Both the position numbers and the translations under genes were made by a program. The notes under the pieces are model-generated. The model made no database searches. It was given only the letters and a program-made list of their open reading frames with translations, and was not told the DNA's origin. Below, in pieces: positions 7,984 through 16,362 of a DNA stretch of 64,000 bases. The stretch comes from Synechococcus sp. CCY 9618 (GTDB lineage: Bacteria; Cyanobacteriota; Cyanobacteriia; PCC-6307; Cyanobiaceae), in contig NZ_JAFKRG010000048.1 of assembly GCF_019038415.1 (NCBI RefSeq), forward strand, positions 62,001 to 126,000. Direction: 5' to 3'. The stretch's first letter is position 1. Every line of letters starts with the position of its first letter.

Positions 7984-8038
7984 CCCCCTCTGCCAAGAAC
8001 GTTGATGCCTATGCATTTTGACCGCTTCCAACCACCAG
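7984..8038 (+). mobile_element. Decayed left end of a related IS3-type element
   Basis: From TCTGCCAAGAACGTTGATGC at 7989 to ACCACCAG at 8038, this matches the left end of the IS at 1021-1069 in about 39 of 49 positions with one gap, and both are preceded by a run of C. The similarity covers the terminal repeat and the non-coding leader, then stops before any orfA sequence. It is a solo end left by deletion, or a short non-autonomous relative. Confidence 0.7.
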
Positions 8039-8313
8039 TGATCGACTCAAGCCCCACGATGTGGCAACCATCTCCATCTCCAGCTACCGTGTTTGCTTGT
8101 CATGACTGACGACTCAGGGAGCATTCCGGTGTTCACTGGCTCTCGTTTCAGCACAGACTAGTGGAGCGACCCTGATGATTCTTCCCTTGAGTAATGAAGT
8201 CAGACTCACAGGGGAACAATAGCTTCTTGTTTCGTGGGCCTTTGTCTTCCCCGCCGTGGTCCGGATTCCGTTTCATCGGTTGTACGTTAAGGGCAATGAG
8301 ATAACTTGGACCC
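8039..8313. other. Intergenic stretch after the IS remnant
   Basis: About 275 bases of moderate GC without a supported gene. It must contain whatever promoter serves the small secreted protein at 8314. Confidence 0.4.
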
Positions 8314-8616
8314 ATGGTTAGAATTGTCCAGCCTCTTCTATGGAGGTTGATATTGGTTTGTTTGTCATGGATGGCAACGCCTGAGGCCGCTCATGGCCAG
8401 TCTGCTGAGAACTGTGATGATTCTATGAACGATGTATGTCAACAGTTCATCGATACAATCCAGATTGAAATGCAGAAACAACTGCAGGTGCAGCAAGGGA
8501 AGAGCCCTGGACTGGTAAGCGACGAAACGAAGGGAAAACCAGAGCAGCTTCAGATCGAAAACTGTCCAAAACATCATTCAAAACATGACGACCTCAACAA
8601 ACTTGTCTCCCCTTGA
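8314..8616 (+). CDS. Small secreted hypothetical protein with cysteines
   Basis: 100 residues from an ATG at 8314. A signal peptide (hydrophobic 7-22, then cleavage near AHGQS) is followed by a charged, Gln-rich domain with three cysteines in the mature part (NCDDSMNDVC and ENCPKHH). Paired cysteines in an exported protein suggest a disulfide. No family is recognised and the ribosome site is weak, so this is a moderate call. Confidence 0.45.
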   Translation: MVRIVQPLLWRLILVCLSWMATPEAAHGQSAENCDDSMNDVCQQFIDTIQIEMQKQLQVQQGKSPGLVSDETKGKPEQLQIENCPKHHSKHDDLNKLVSP

Positions 8617-9245
8617 CTGACCATGTCCAGGCCTTCTCTTGGGATTTCTGACGGCAGCGTCAAAATACTGTGTCTCAACAACCAGGTAGACACCGGCGTG
8701 GTGAGAATATAAATAGGAATATCTTCTGGATGATCAATTCCTCTGAGGTGGATTCACCGTTTCGGTATGGATCGGCTCAGGTCTTTCCGGCCTTTCCGGG
8801 CGCTCCCACTCACAAGAAGCGCCAAGCCATGAGGGGCTTGCTTCTGGGGCTTTGCTCGGCCCGCCCTTTTGGTCTTTGTGCGCGATCCCTGGACGGGAAA
8901 GCGCACTCCCTGGCTTCGCGGGCCCAGCCACACTGCTCCCACCAGGATCGACAGCCTGTCGAGGCTCCCGATCCAATGGCCAGTCCCCAGGCCCGTCGGG
9001 CCGCCCAACTGGGGGAACAGCAGGGGGGGAGCAAAGCCTCCTCCCCATCTTCCTGCGCCGGCCTCGGTCTGCATGGCCGGGCCTGTTGACTCCTTGAGCT
9101 CGACTTCCATTCGTCGGGGGATCAGGGTTCGTCCTGAAGCACCGGCCGGCAGTCGTCACCTCTCAGTGGCGGTCATCGGCGATGCTTTCCCCTGTCGGTG
9201 AAGGTCCGGGCGAAAGTGGCAGCGCCGGCCTTCCCGCAGCCCCCC
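8617..9245. other. Intergenic stretch without a supported gene
   Basis: About 630 bases. Several frames are open on both strands because of high GC, but none gives a recognisable domain and none has a convincing start. It marks the transition from the lower-GC accessory stretch to the high-GC core. Confidence 0.45.
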
Positions 9246-10070
9246 ATGAAGATCGTGCGCTACCGGGATTCCCTCGGCGCCATCCATCACGCCTGCGTCC
9301 ACCCCGCTGGCCGTCTGGAGCGGCTTGAGGGCGACCTGTTCGGCGATCCGGTGCCCAGCGGGCAGACGGCTGACGTCGCCGGGATCCTGGCCCCGCTGGA
9401 CCCCCGGGCGATTCTCTGCATTGGCCTCAACTACAGGCGCCATGCCGCCGAGACCGGTGCGCCGATTCCCGAGCATCCGGTGCTGTTCATGAAGGTGCCG
9501 GGGGCGGTGCAGCACCCCGACGCCCCGATCCTGCTGCCCACCACCCTGGCCAGCCACCAGGTGGATTACGAAGGCGAGCTGGCGGTGGTGATCGGTCGCA
9601 CCTGCCGCAATGTCTCCCGTGCCGAGGCCCTGGAGGTGGTGCTCGGCTACAGCTGCGCCAACGATGTCAGCGCCCGCGACTGGCAGAAGCAGCAGCGCCT
9701 CGGCGGCGGTCAGTGGTGCCGGGGCAAGAGTTTCGACAGCTTCTGCCCTCTCGGCCCCTGCCTGGTGAGCGCCGACGAGATCCCCGACCCCCAGACACTC
9801 AGCCTGCGCACCCGTCTCAACGGCGTGACGGTGCAGGAGGCCGGCACCGCCGACATGATCTTCCCGGTGGCGGCGATCATCGAATTCCTCAGCGCCAGCA
9901 CCACCCTGCAGGCAGGCACCGTGATTCTCACCGGCACCCCCAGCGGCGTGGGCATGGCCGCCGATCCGCCCCGCTGGCTGCGCCGCGGCGATACGGTCGA
10001 GGTGGAGATCGATGCCATCGGTGTGCTGCGCAACCCGGTGATCGAGGAAGGTTCCGATTCCCCTGACTGA
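9246..10070 (+). CDS. Fumarylacetoacetate hydrolase-family protein
   Basis: 274 residues from the ATG at 9246 (MKIVRYRD). It has the FAH C-terminal fold: GLNYRRHAAETG (about 65-76), the metal-binding Glu pair in YEGELAVVIG (about 108-117), and SARDWQ (about 144-149). These Mg-dependent enzymes cleave or decarboxylate acylpyruvates and oxaloacetate; the exact substrate is unresolved. The upstream frame extension to 9198 lacks family similarity. It is followed after 21 bases by a small DUF2389-type gene, probably co-transcribed. Confidence 0.88.
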   Translation: MKIVRYRDSLGAIHHACVHPAGRLERLEGDLFGDPVPSGQTADVAGILAPLDPRAILCIGLNYRRHAAETGAPIPEHPVLFMKVPGAVQHPDAPILLPTTLASHQVDYEGELAVVIGRTCRNVSRAEALEVVLGYSCANDVSARDWQKQQRLGGGQWCRGKSFDSFCPLGPCLVSADEIPDPQTLSLRTRLNGVTVQEAGTADMIFPVAAIIEFLSASTTLQAGTVILTGTPSGVGMAADPPRWLRRGDTVEVEIDAIGVLRNPVIEEGSDSPD

Positions 10071-10091
10071 GCCCGCCCCGGCCCCTTGGCC

Positions 10092-10334
10092 ATGAAGCTG
10101 CCCGCCGCCTGGACCGCCCAACCCGCTCAGGCTGACCGCAACGGCGGCTACCGCCACTTCGCCCTTGTCGGGATCCGCGGAAAGCGAAAGGAGCGCAGCG
10201 CTGAGCTGGAGGCCGTGCTGGCGAGGGGCTTCCGGTTGCTGATTCCCCTGGACGAACTGTTCGACCGGGCCGCCTGGCTGCCCGGCTGGCAGCCGCTGCC
10301 TCCCCGGCCACCCGACGCCGAAGACCAGGCCTGA
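10092..10334 (+). CDS. TIGR02450/DUF2389-like small Trp-containing protein
   Basis: 80 residues. The pattern GYRHFALVGIRGKRKERSAE followed by LEAVL and ending with AAWLPGWQPL is that of a small cyanobacterial/proteobacterial family known only by its tryptophan-containing motif. Function is unknown. It sits directly after the FAH-family gene and converges on the kaiC-like gene with only 6 bases between stops. Confidence 0.7.
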   Translation: MKLPAAWTAQPAQADRNGGYRHFALVGIRGKRKERSAELEAVLARGFRLLIPLDELFDRAAWLPGWQPLPPRPPDAEDQA

Positions 10335-10340
10335 GCAGGA

Positions 10341-12119
10341 TCAGCCGCCAGCGCCCGACTGGCGTTCGCGGCTCGAGCGGAAGGCGGCCTCCTCGATCCG
10401 GTGGCGCTCCTCGTCGGCGACGAAGGCTTCGAAGGCGGCCCTCTCGGCCTGCAGCTGGCCCTGCAGCGCCTCGATCCGGGCTTCGGTGGCGGCCGTCTGG
10501 CGGGCCAGGGCAACGCGACGGCGCCCGATCTCCGCCTCCAGCTGGGCCGCCGCGGAAGCGAGCCGCTTCTGTTGCTGCAGACGGGCTGAACCGGTGAGCA
10601 CCCCCTGGGGGCCGACGGCCACGTCGAGCAGCTCGGCACCATGGTCAGAGAGCACGAACTCCCGCACCTGGTTGGAGTGGGCCATGCCCCGGCTCTTGAT
10701 CACGAACAGGAGCCGGTTGCGCTCCCCGTCGCTTTCCACGTTGCGCAGCAACAGCCACGTATCCGTGAGGGAGGACACCGTCAGGGAGCTGTCCTCCTGC
10801 TCCTCCCCGTGGGTGAGGGAGGTGAGCACGGCGGTGATGCCGCGGCCCTTCATCAGATCGATCTGCCGGGCCAGGGCGGCGGTCACCTCCCGCTGGGAGC
10901 CGATCTGGATCAGGCTGCCCATCGCATCGAGGGCTGCGACCCGGGGCTGGAAGTCCTCCAGCATCCGGTCGAGGCGGCCCAGATGCTCCTCCAGGCCGTG
11001 GGCGGTGGAGCGTTCGGCCCAGATCACCAGCAGGCCGGCCTCGACCCAGCGCTGCAGGTCGACGCCCACCGACGCCATGTTGCGGATCAGCTGGTCGGGC
11101 GATTCCTCATAGGACAGAAACAGGGACTTCTCGCCCCTGCGGCAGGCCGCATCCAGCAGGTGGGCCACCAGGGTGGTCTTGCCCGTGCCGGCACTGCCGC
11201 TGATCAGCACGGTGGAGCCGCGGTACAGCCCTCCGCCCAGCATCTGGTCGAGCCGTTCGATGCCGCTGGAGATCCGCTCGCTCGAGGCCGGGTAGCTGAG
11301 GGCCACGGCCGTGATCGGCAGCACCGTCAGGCCCCGGTCGGTGATCAGGAAGGGGAACTCGTTGGTGCCGTGCACTGAGCCCCGGTACTTCACGATCCGC
11401 AGCCGCCGGGTGGAGATCTCGTTGTCGACCCGCTGGTCGAGCACCAGCACGCAGTCGGAGACGTACTCCTCGATGCCGAAGCGGGTGAGCGCTCCGCCGC
11501 GGCCCCGCTCCCCCGTCACCACCGTGGTCAGGCCCCGCTGCTTCAGGCGGTGGAAGAGGCGGGCGAGCTCCCCGCGCACGATCGCTTCGTTGCCCAGGCA
11601 GCTGAGCAGCACCTCGATGGTGTCGAGGGCCACCCGTCGGGCCCCCACCCTGTCCACGGCGTGCTCCAGCCGCACGAACAGGGCCTCGAGATCGAAGGCT
11701 CCGGTGGTGATGATCTGCGCCGGGTCGATCGGCATGGGGCAGATCGCCAGGCGTTTGGCTTCCACCAGGGCATCGACATCGAAGCCCAGGGAGCGCACGT
11801 TGGCGGCAATGTCCTCGGCCGATTCCTCGAAGGTCAGCAGGACGCCGGGCTCGTCGAACTGGCGTGCCCCGCGCACCAGGAACTCCATGGCGAACATGGT
11901 CTTGCCGCTGCCGGAGGCTCCGGTGACCAGGGTGGGACGTCCCCGCGGCAGCCCCCCCCCGCTGATGGCTTCAAAGCCCCGGATGCCGGTGGGCGTCTTG
12001 GCCAGCGCCCGGGGTGCGGCGTCGGGGCCGGAACCTGAAATGGCGTCCTGCACGGTCCCGGCCCCTTTGACACAACCTAGGTCCGTGGCCTCATGGCCCT
12101 CCGCAGCCATAGATTGCAT
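10341..12119 (-). CDS. KaiC-like double RecA-domain ATPase, KaiC2 type
   Basis: 592 residues with two KaiC domains. CI has Walker A GASGSGKT at 67-74 and the Glu pair at 98-99; CII has GSAGTGKT at 308-315 and the Glu pair at 338-339. The two autophosphorylation positions of clock KaiC (Ser431/Thr432) align with Ser449-Ser450, and the Thr426 position with Ser444. The Ser-Ser pair and the long C-terminal coiled coil (about 512-575, rich in R/E/Q/A) are features I associate with KaiC2-type proteins rather than the core clock KaiC. No kaiA or kaiB lies nearby. It starts 27 bases from the divergent CHAD gene. Confidence 0.85.
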   Translation of the reverse strand: MQSMAAEGHEATDLGCVKGAGTVQDAISGSGPDAAPRALAKTPTGIRGFEAISGGGLPRGRPTLVTGASGSGKTMFAMEFLVRGARQFDEPGVLLTFEESAEDIAANVRSLGFDVDALVEAKRLAICPMPIDPAQIITTGAFDLEALFVRLEHAVDRVGARRVALDTIEVLLSCLGNEAIVRGELARLFHRLKQRGLTTVVTGERGRGGALTRFGIEEYVSDCVLVLDQRVDNEISTRRLRIVKYRGSVHGTNEFPFLITDRGLTVLPITAVALSYPASSERISSGIERLDQMLGGGLYRGSTVLISGSAGTGKTTLVAHLLDAACRRGEKSLFLSYEESPDQLIRNMASVGVDLQRWVEAGLLVIWAERSTAHGLEEHLGRLDRMLEDFQPRVAALDAMGSLIQIGSQREVTAALARQIDLMKGRGITAVLTSLTHGEEQEDSSLTVSSLTDTWLLLRNVESDGERNRLLFVIKSRGMAHSNQVREFVLSDHGAELLDVAVGPQGVLTGSARLQQQKRLASAAAQLEAEIGRRRVALARQTAATEARIEALQGQLQAERAAFEAFVADEERHRIEEAAFRSSRERQSGAGG

Positions 12120-12146
12120 GCAGAAGTGGATGGGGGCCGTGGCGCC

Positions 12147-13109
12147 ATGCCCACAACCATCGCGTTGTCCGGCCAGGAGCTTTCACCTCCCCAGGGAGAG
12201 TCCGGCCCGGGTGATCCTGCTGAGCAGCCGGCGTCTCTCACCAGCGGCAGTTTCGCGCTCAAACTGATCCAGCGGCAGACCCGCCGGCTCGGGACCCTGC
12301 AACCGAAGGTGCTTGCTGACGACGACCCGGAAGGGCTGCATCAGCTGCGTGTCAGTCTGCGGCGACTGAGGACGGCACTGAGCCAGTTCGCTCCGGCCCT
12401 GGTGCTGCCGGAGACGATCAGCGATGCCCGCATCGCCAGAATCGCCCGCCGCACCGGCCTCACCAGGGATCTTGATGTGATGGGGGAGCGACTGGCGACC
12501 CGCCTGCTCCCCCTGCTGCCCGACCGCGAGCGGGATGGGTTGCGCCCCGCTCTCAAGCGCCTGGCCCGGGACCGCCATCAGGCGTTCGAGGGGCTGGTGC
12601 AGGCCCTCACCGGTGCCGGTTATCTCAAGCTGCTGGCCCGGCTGCACAAGTGGCAACGCAAGCCCACTTACTCCCCCCTGGGGCAGGGGCAGCTCCAGGA
12701 CTGGCTTCTGGAATGGAAGCTGCCCATCGTGGCCGGCCTGTTCTTCCATACGGGCTGGGGGGCCGAGGATCCCTCCTCGGAGGATCTGCACGATCTGCGC
12801 AAACGCATCAAGGGGGTTCGCTACGCCCTGGAAAATCTGGAACCGTTCCTGGCGCCCTCCGTTCTGGCCTGGATCGCCCAGCTCAGGCAGGCCCAGGACG
12901 ATCTGGGTGAGCTGCATGACCTCCAGGTGATCCAGTCCCTCCTGCTCGACCGCCCCCGCTCCCGGCCCCATGGGGGATTCCCCGCTCTGGAGGCGGAGAT
13001 CGGGCGGCAACGCAGCGACCACTGGCACCGCTGGCGTGAGCTGTCGGCAGAGCTGTGCAACGCTTCCGGTCGCCACAACCTGCAGCGGGAGCTGTTCGCC
13101 CTGGGTTGA
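12147..13109 (+). CDS. CHAD-domain protein
   Basis: 320 residues from the ATG at 12147. The CHAD helical domain (conserved histidine alpha-helical) covers most of the protein: LHQLRVSLRRLRTALSQF, ARRTGLTRDLDVMGERL, DLHDLRKRIKGVRYALE and DLGELHDLQVIQ are its four signature helices with conserved His, Arg and Lys. CHAD domains bind inorganic polyphosphate and often accompany polyphosphate metabolism. No CYTH domain is fused here. It is divergent from the kaiC-like gene, so the two may share a control region inside their 5' ends. Confidence 0.85.
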   Translation: MPTTIALSGQELSPPQGESGPGDPAEQPASLTSGSFALKLIQRQTRRLGTLQPKVLADDDPEGLHQLRVSLRRLRTALSQFAPALVLPETISDARIARIARRTGLTRDLDVMGERLATRLLPLLPDRERDGLRPALKRLARDRHQAFEGLVQALTGAGYLKLLARLHKWQRKPTYSPLGQGQLQDWLLEWKLPIVAGLFFHTGWGAEDPSSEDLHDLRKRIKGVRYALENLEPFLAPSVLAWIAQLRQAQDDLGELHDLQVIQSLLLDRPRSRPHGGFPALEAEIGRQRSDHWHRWRELSAELCNASGRHNLQRELFALG

Positions 13110-13157
13110 ATCGGGTGGCGCTGAACCGCACCAGGTCCTGCCGGCGGAAGGGCTGTT

Positions 13158-13641
13158 TCAGTCGGCGATGGCCGATCCCCAGGTCAGTGGGCCCAGCACC
13201 CCTTCGCGGTTGCTGCTCGGCCCGGCCACCGACTGGAGACGGATCACGGCAGCTCGGGTGATGGAGCCGAAATCACCATCCACCGCGCCGGCGGCGAATC
13301 CCTGGCGGTTCAGACCCGCCTGCAGCCGGGCCACATCCGCCCCCTGATCCCCCCGGCGCAGGAATTCCCCCGTCTGGCGGGGCCAGGTGGGGAACAGCGG
13401 ATCCGGATTCGGCACCAGGGAGGCCTGCTGCTGGACCTGCTTCACGGCCCCGCTGGCGAGGAGCCCGTCGGCCCCGTCGATAACGCCGGCCTAGCCGAAG
13501 CCGGACCCAGGTGAGCGGTCCGACGATGCCATCCACGACCAGGCCGGAGGAGTGCTGGAACGCCCTCACCGCCTGGTCGGTCCTGGAGCCGAAAAGGCCG
13601 TCGAGATCGGGCGGCCCCAGTTGCTTGCTGCGTACGAACAC
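13158..13641 (-). pseudogene. Peptidoglycan-binding repeat protein, frameshifted
   Basis: Two PG_binding_1 repeats lie in different frames. The first (from about 13630: LDGLFGSRTDQAVRAFQ, ending VDGIVGPLTW) is in one frame; the second (RGDQGADVARLQAGLNRQGF, then VDGDFGSITRAAVIRLQ) is in another, with the switch at about 13490-13500, where the second frame has a TAG. Such modules anchor proteins in the cell wall. The N-terminus also looks shortened, with no signal peptide, so the gene is probably dead unless the base call is wrong. Confidence 0.7.
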
Positions 13642-13813
13642 CCGCTGCCTGGCATGGGAACGATCCCGAACCGTCTCTTCACGCTGTGGGCGTGGCCCGG
13701 CGCAGGCAGGCGCCGGAGAATTTCTTCACCCCTTGCCGCCGCTGATGCGGGATGGGCCCACAGCAGCGGGGTGCGCTGGAGAGATCCATCGTGGATCCGT
13801 CCGTCTCCGGGCC

Positions 13814-15040
13814 TCAGGCGCGGTTGGCGGGGCCGGCCCCTGCCGGTCCCATCCAGAGGGCCAGCAGGGCGGCGGCCCCGAGGGAGCAGCCGCCGGCCAG
13901 GGCGAAGGCCGTGGCCGGGCCTGCCCCCTGATAGAGCCAGCCGAACAGCAGGGAGGCGGGCAGCAGCATCAGCGCCGTGGTCATGTTGAACCAGCCGAAG
14001 GCCGTGCCCCGCAGGGCCGCCGGTGCCAGATCGGCCACCAGGGCCTTCTCCACCCCTTCGGTGGCGGCCATGAACAGGCCGTAGAAGCCGAACAGGGCGA
14101 ACAGCCAGGGGCCGCCGCTGCCAAGCCCGGCCATCAGCAGATAGAAGAGGCCATAGGCCAGGTAGCCGCACCCCAGCACCCGCCGCCGCCCCACCCGGTC
14201 GGACCAGGCCGACAGGGGCGTGGAGGCCACCATCGCCACCGCTGATACGGCGGCCCACAGCAGAGGAATTCCGGCCTCTGGCACCCCCAGTTCCCGGGCC
14301 CGAAGCAGCAGGAACAGGTTGGAGGCATTGCCGGCGCTGAACAGGGCCACCACCACCAGGTAGCGCCGCAACTGCGGCGGCAGAGGCCCCGGCCACGCTT
14401 CGGGGCGGGCCGGTGCGATGGCCGCTGCGGTGAGTTGCGGGCCCGATGGCGGCACCGGCTCCCGCAGGGCCAGGGCCAGGGCCAGGCACAGGCCCCCCGG
14501 CAGGGCCGACCAGAGCAGGATCCTCTGCAGCGGCAGGTGGGCTGCCAGCAGGCCGGCGGCCGCGAGGGGGCCGATCACGGCCCCGGCGTTGTCCATGGCC
14601 CGGTGCAGACCGAAGGCGAGCCCCCGCTGGGTCGGTGCCACCGAGGCGGCCAGCAGGGCGTCCCGCGGGGAGGTGCGCAGCCCCTTGCCGGCCCGGTCCA
14701 GCAGGCGCAGCAGCAGCAGGCCCGGCCAGCTGGTCACCAGGGCCAGCAGGGGACGGGCCAGGGCAGCCAGGCCGTAGCCGCCCAGGATCCAGGGCTTCGC
14801 CCGGCCGGTGCGGTCCAGGATCACCCCGGAGAACAGCTTCAGCAGGCTGGCGCTGGCTTCGGCCAGCCCCTCGATCAGGCCAAGGGCCCGGGGCCCCGCC
14901 GCCAGCACCGTGGTGAGCACCAGGGGCAGCAGGGGATAGATCAGTTCGCTGGCGCTGTCGTTCACCAGGCTGATCAGGCCCACCAGCCAGACGTTGCGGG
15001 GCAGCCGTCCCAGTGCTTCGCGCCAGCCCACGGACGTCAC
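13814..15040 (-). CDS. MFS transporter
   Basis: 408 residues, about 12 membrane segments. It has the family motif between helices 2 and 3 (GVILDRTGRAKPW) and a matching one in the second half (AWSDRVGRRRVL), with RAGKGLRTSPRDAL between helices 4 and 5. That last motif is typical of a bacterial MFS subgroup often annotated as drug or metal-ion exporters. The substrate is not predictable. It is divergent from the small gene at 15148. Confidence 0.85.
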   Translation of the reverse strand: MTSVGWREALGRLPRNVWLVGLISLVNDSASELIYPLLPLVLTTVLAAGPRALGLIEGLAEASASLLKLFSGVILDRTGRAKPWILGGYGLAALARPLLALVTSWPGLLLLRLLDRAGKGLRTSPRDALLAASVAPTQRGLAFGLHRAMDNAGAVIGPLAAAGLLAAHLPLQRILLWSALPGGLCLALALALREPVPPSGPQLTAAAIAPARPEAWPGPLPPQLRRYLVVVALFSAGNASNLFLLLRARELGVPEAGIPLLWAAVSAVAMVASTPLSAWSDRVGRRRVLGCGYLAYGLFYLLMAGLGSGGPWLFALFGFYGLFMAATEGVEKALVADLAPAALRGTAFGWFNMTTALMLLPASLLFGWLYQGAGPATAFALAGGCSLGAAALLALWMGPAGAGPANRA

Positions 15041-15147
15041 GATGGCGACGGCCTGCCGCTGCGTCGGAGGAGCTCCTCAAGGGTATCGGCGGTGGCCGGA
15101 ACGATCGAGCCGACGTCCCTAAACTGCGCCCAGCCGTCTGTAACCCC

Positions 15148-15378
15148 GTGCAGTTCAACGGAACCCTGGCCGACCTCCAGGCGCTGGTGCAGGGCCTGGG
15201 TTGCTCGGGCCACTGGGTGCATGAGGGGGCTTTCGAGATGCTGGTGATTGAGGACGGTGAATCCAACCTGCGGCTCAACTGGTGGCCGGGTTCCGGGGCG
15301 CTGATGCTGGTGGGGGATCCTGCCCAGAGGATGGATCTGGAGCAACGCCTTCGGGATGCCCTGGCCGCCCGCTCCTGA
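15148..15378 (+). CDS. Small conserved hypothetical protein
   Basis: 76 residues from a GTG at 15148 (MQFNGTLADLQALVQGLGC). It is a compact alpha/beta domain with LRLNWWPGSGALMLVG and a C-terminal amphipathic helix. The frame is open further upstream, but that part overlaps the 5' end of the MFS gene and lacks protein-like character, so the GTG start is preferred. I recall similar short proteins only in picocyanobacteria; function is unknown. Confidence 0.55.
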   Translation: MQFNGTLADLQALVQGLGCSGHWVHEGAFEMLVIEDGESNLRLNWWPGSGALMLVGDPAQRMDLEQRLRDALAARS

Positions 15379-15401
15379 TCCCACCTCTCTCCATCCCACC
15401 G

Positions 15402-15968
15402 TCAGTCCCTCACCAGCAGCTCCCGGGTGCCGCTGCGTCGCAGCAGATCCCCCAGCACCAGCAGGTCATTGCCGTGGATCAGGCCGATGCAGCCATCGGT
15501 GCCGCTGCTCCGCCCCCTCCCGGCACTGGGATCGTGGTGGATGCCCAGACCCTTGCGGGCGGTCGGGAATCCCGGTTCCAGGCCGATCCAGAGAAAGCGG
15601 CCGAGTTCCGCCGCGTCCGTCGGTTCGATGGGGGTGATCTCGGTGACGGCGTAACGGCCCCGCGGCAGGGGAGCCTGGCTGCCGAGCCGGTCCCTGTCCG
15701 CTCCCTGGCGTAGCACCCGTCCCACCAGGGCCTCGTAGGCCCGGGGCGGTTCTCCCGGGAGGCTCAGCTGCAGCTCCCAGATCGGATCTCCGGTGATCGG
15801 CAGTTGCCGGTCGGTCCGCACCAGCACCATCCGGCCTCCGGAGGGGAGCGGTGGCGGTGGCGAGATAGCTGGGGCGGCCATGGCGACGGACCCGCCTGCC
15901 CCCAGGCTCCAGCCCAGGGCCAGCAGGGCCACGGCGACGGGTCGCTTCAGGGTCGGGACGGGTTCCAT
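15402..15968 (-). CDS. L,D-transpeptidase (YkuD-like) family protein
   Basis: 188 residues. A signal peptide (about 10-32, ending AMAAP) precedes a catalytic domain whose signature is spread over GIHHDPSAG (about 143-151) and GTDGCIGL (about 157-164), giving the His-Ser/Gly-Cys arrangement of L,D-transpeptidases. These act in the periplasm to cross-link peptidoglycan or attach proteins to it. The catalytic Cys and upstream His are present, so it should be active. It converges on the small gene ending at 15378. Confidence 0.8.
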   Translation of the reverse strand: MEPVPTLKRPVAVALLALGWSLGAGGSVAMAAPAISPPPPLPSGGRMVLVRTDRQLPITGDPIWELQLSLPGEPPRAYEALVGRVLRQGADRDRLGSQAPLPRGRYAVTEITPIEPTDAAELGRFLWIGLEPGFPTARKGLGIHHDPSAGRGRSSGTDGCIGLIHGNDLLVLGDLLRRSGTRELLVRD

Positions 15969-16026
15969 GGCCCGTGTTACTGCCCCGCAACCGGCCCCAC
16001 AAGGGTGGGCCGCCGCGACTGCCGCC

Positions 16027-16338
16027 TCAGTCCCCCTCGTCCCCGTCGCGGCGGATCGTCACCAGTGCCGGAGCGAACAGGAACACGGTGTCGCCGAGCC
16101 GCTCGGACTGACCGTCCATGGCGAAGACCCCTCCGGAGACGAAATCGATGGTCCGCTGGGCCTCTTCCGGCGCCATGGCACTGAGGTGGAGCACCACCGT
16201 CTTGAACTGCTGCACCGCCAGCACCGCATCCACAGCTTCCTCGAAGCGGGCTGGCGTCATCACCAGGACCTCATGAAACCAGCTGCCGAAGGGGGTTTCC
16301 ATGGATACAGGTTGCCTCAGTCCGTCCTTCGCAGCCAC
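16027..16338 (-). CDS. Short SepF-like (DUF552) protein
   Basis: 103 residues, essentially only the SepF core: EVLVMTPARFEEAVDAVLAV, VVLHLSAMAPEEAQRTIDFV, GGVFAMDGQSERLGDTVFLF. SepF binds FtsZ and anchors the Z ring through an N-terminal amphipathic helix. That helix and the linker (about 80-100 residues in typical cyanobacterial SepF) are missing, so this is a second, minimal SepF-type protein rather than the main one. The start may instead be the ATG at 16302. It precedes no obvious division gene. Confidence 0.75.
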   Translation of the reverse strand: MAAKDGLRQPVSMETPFGSWFHEVLVMTPARFEEAVDAVLAVQQFKTVVLHLSAMAPEEAQRTIDFVSGGVFAMDGQSERLGDTVFLFAPALVTIRRDGDEGD

Positions 16339-16362
16339 CGGGCCGCCGGGCTGGTGCTTCCT

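Noticed and set aside
9000-9200. Upstream extension of the FAH-family gene
   Set aside because: The frame before ATG 9246 lacks family similarity; the GTG or TTG starts upstream are not needed.
13566-15278. A 570-codon minus-strand frame over the MFS gene
   Set aside because: It is a Gly/Pro/Arg-rich shadow of the MFS coding sequence in another frame, with no domain; high GC removes stop codons.
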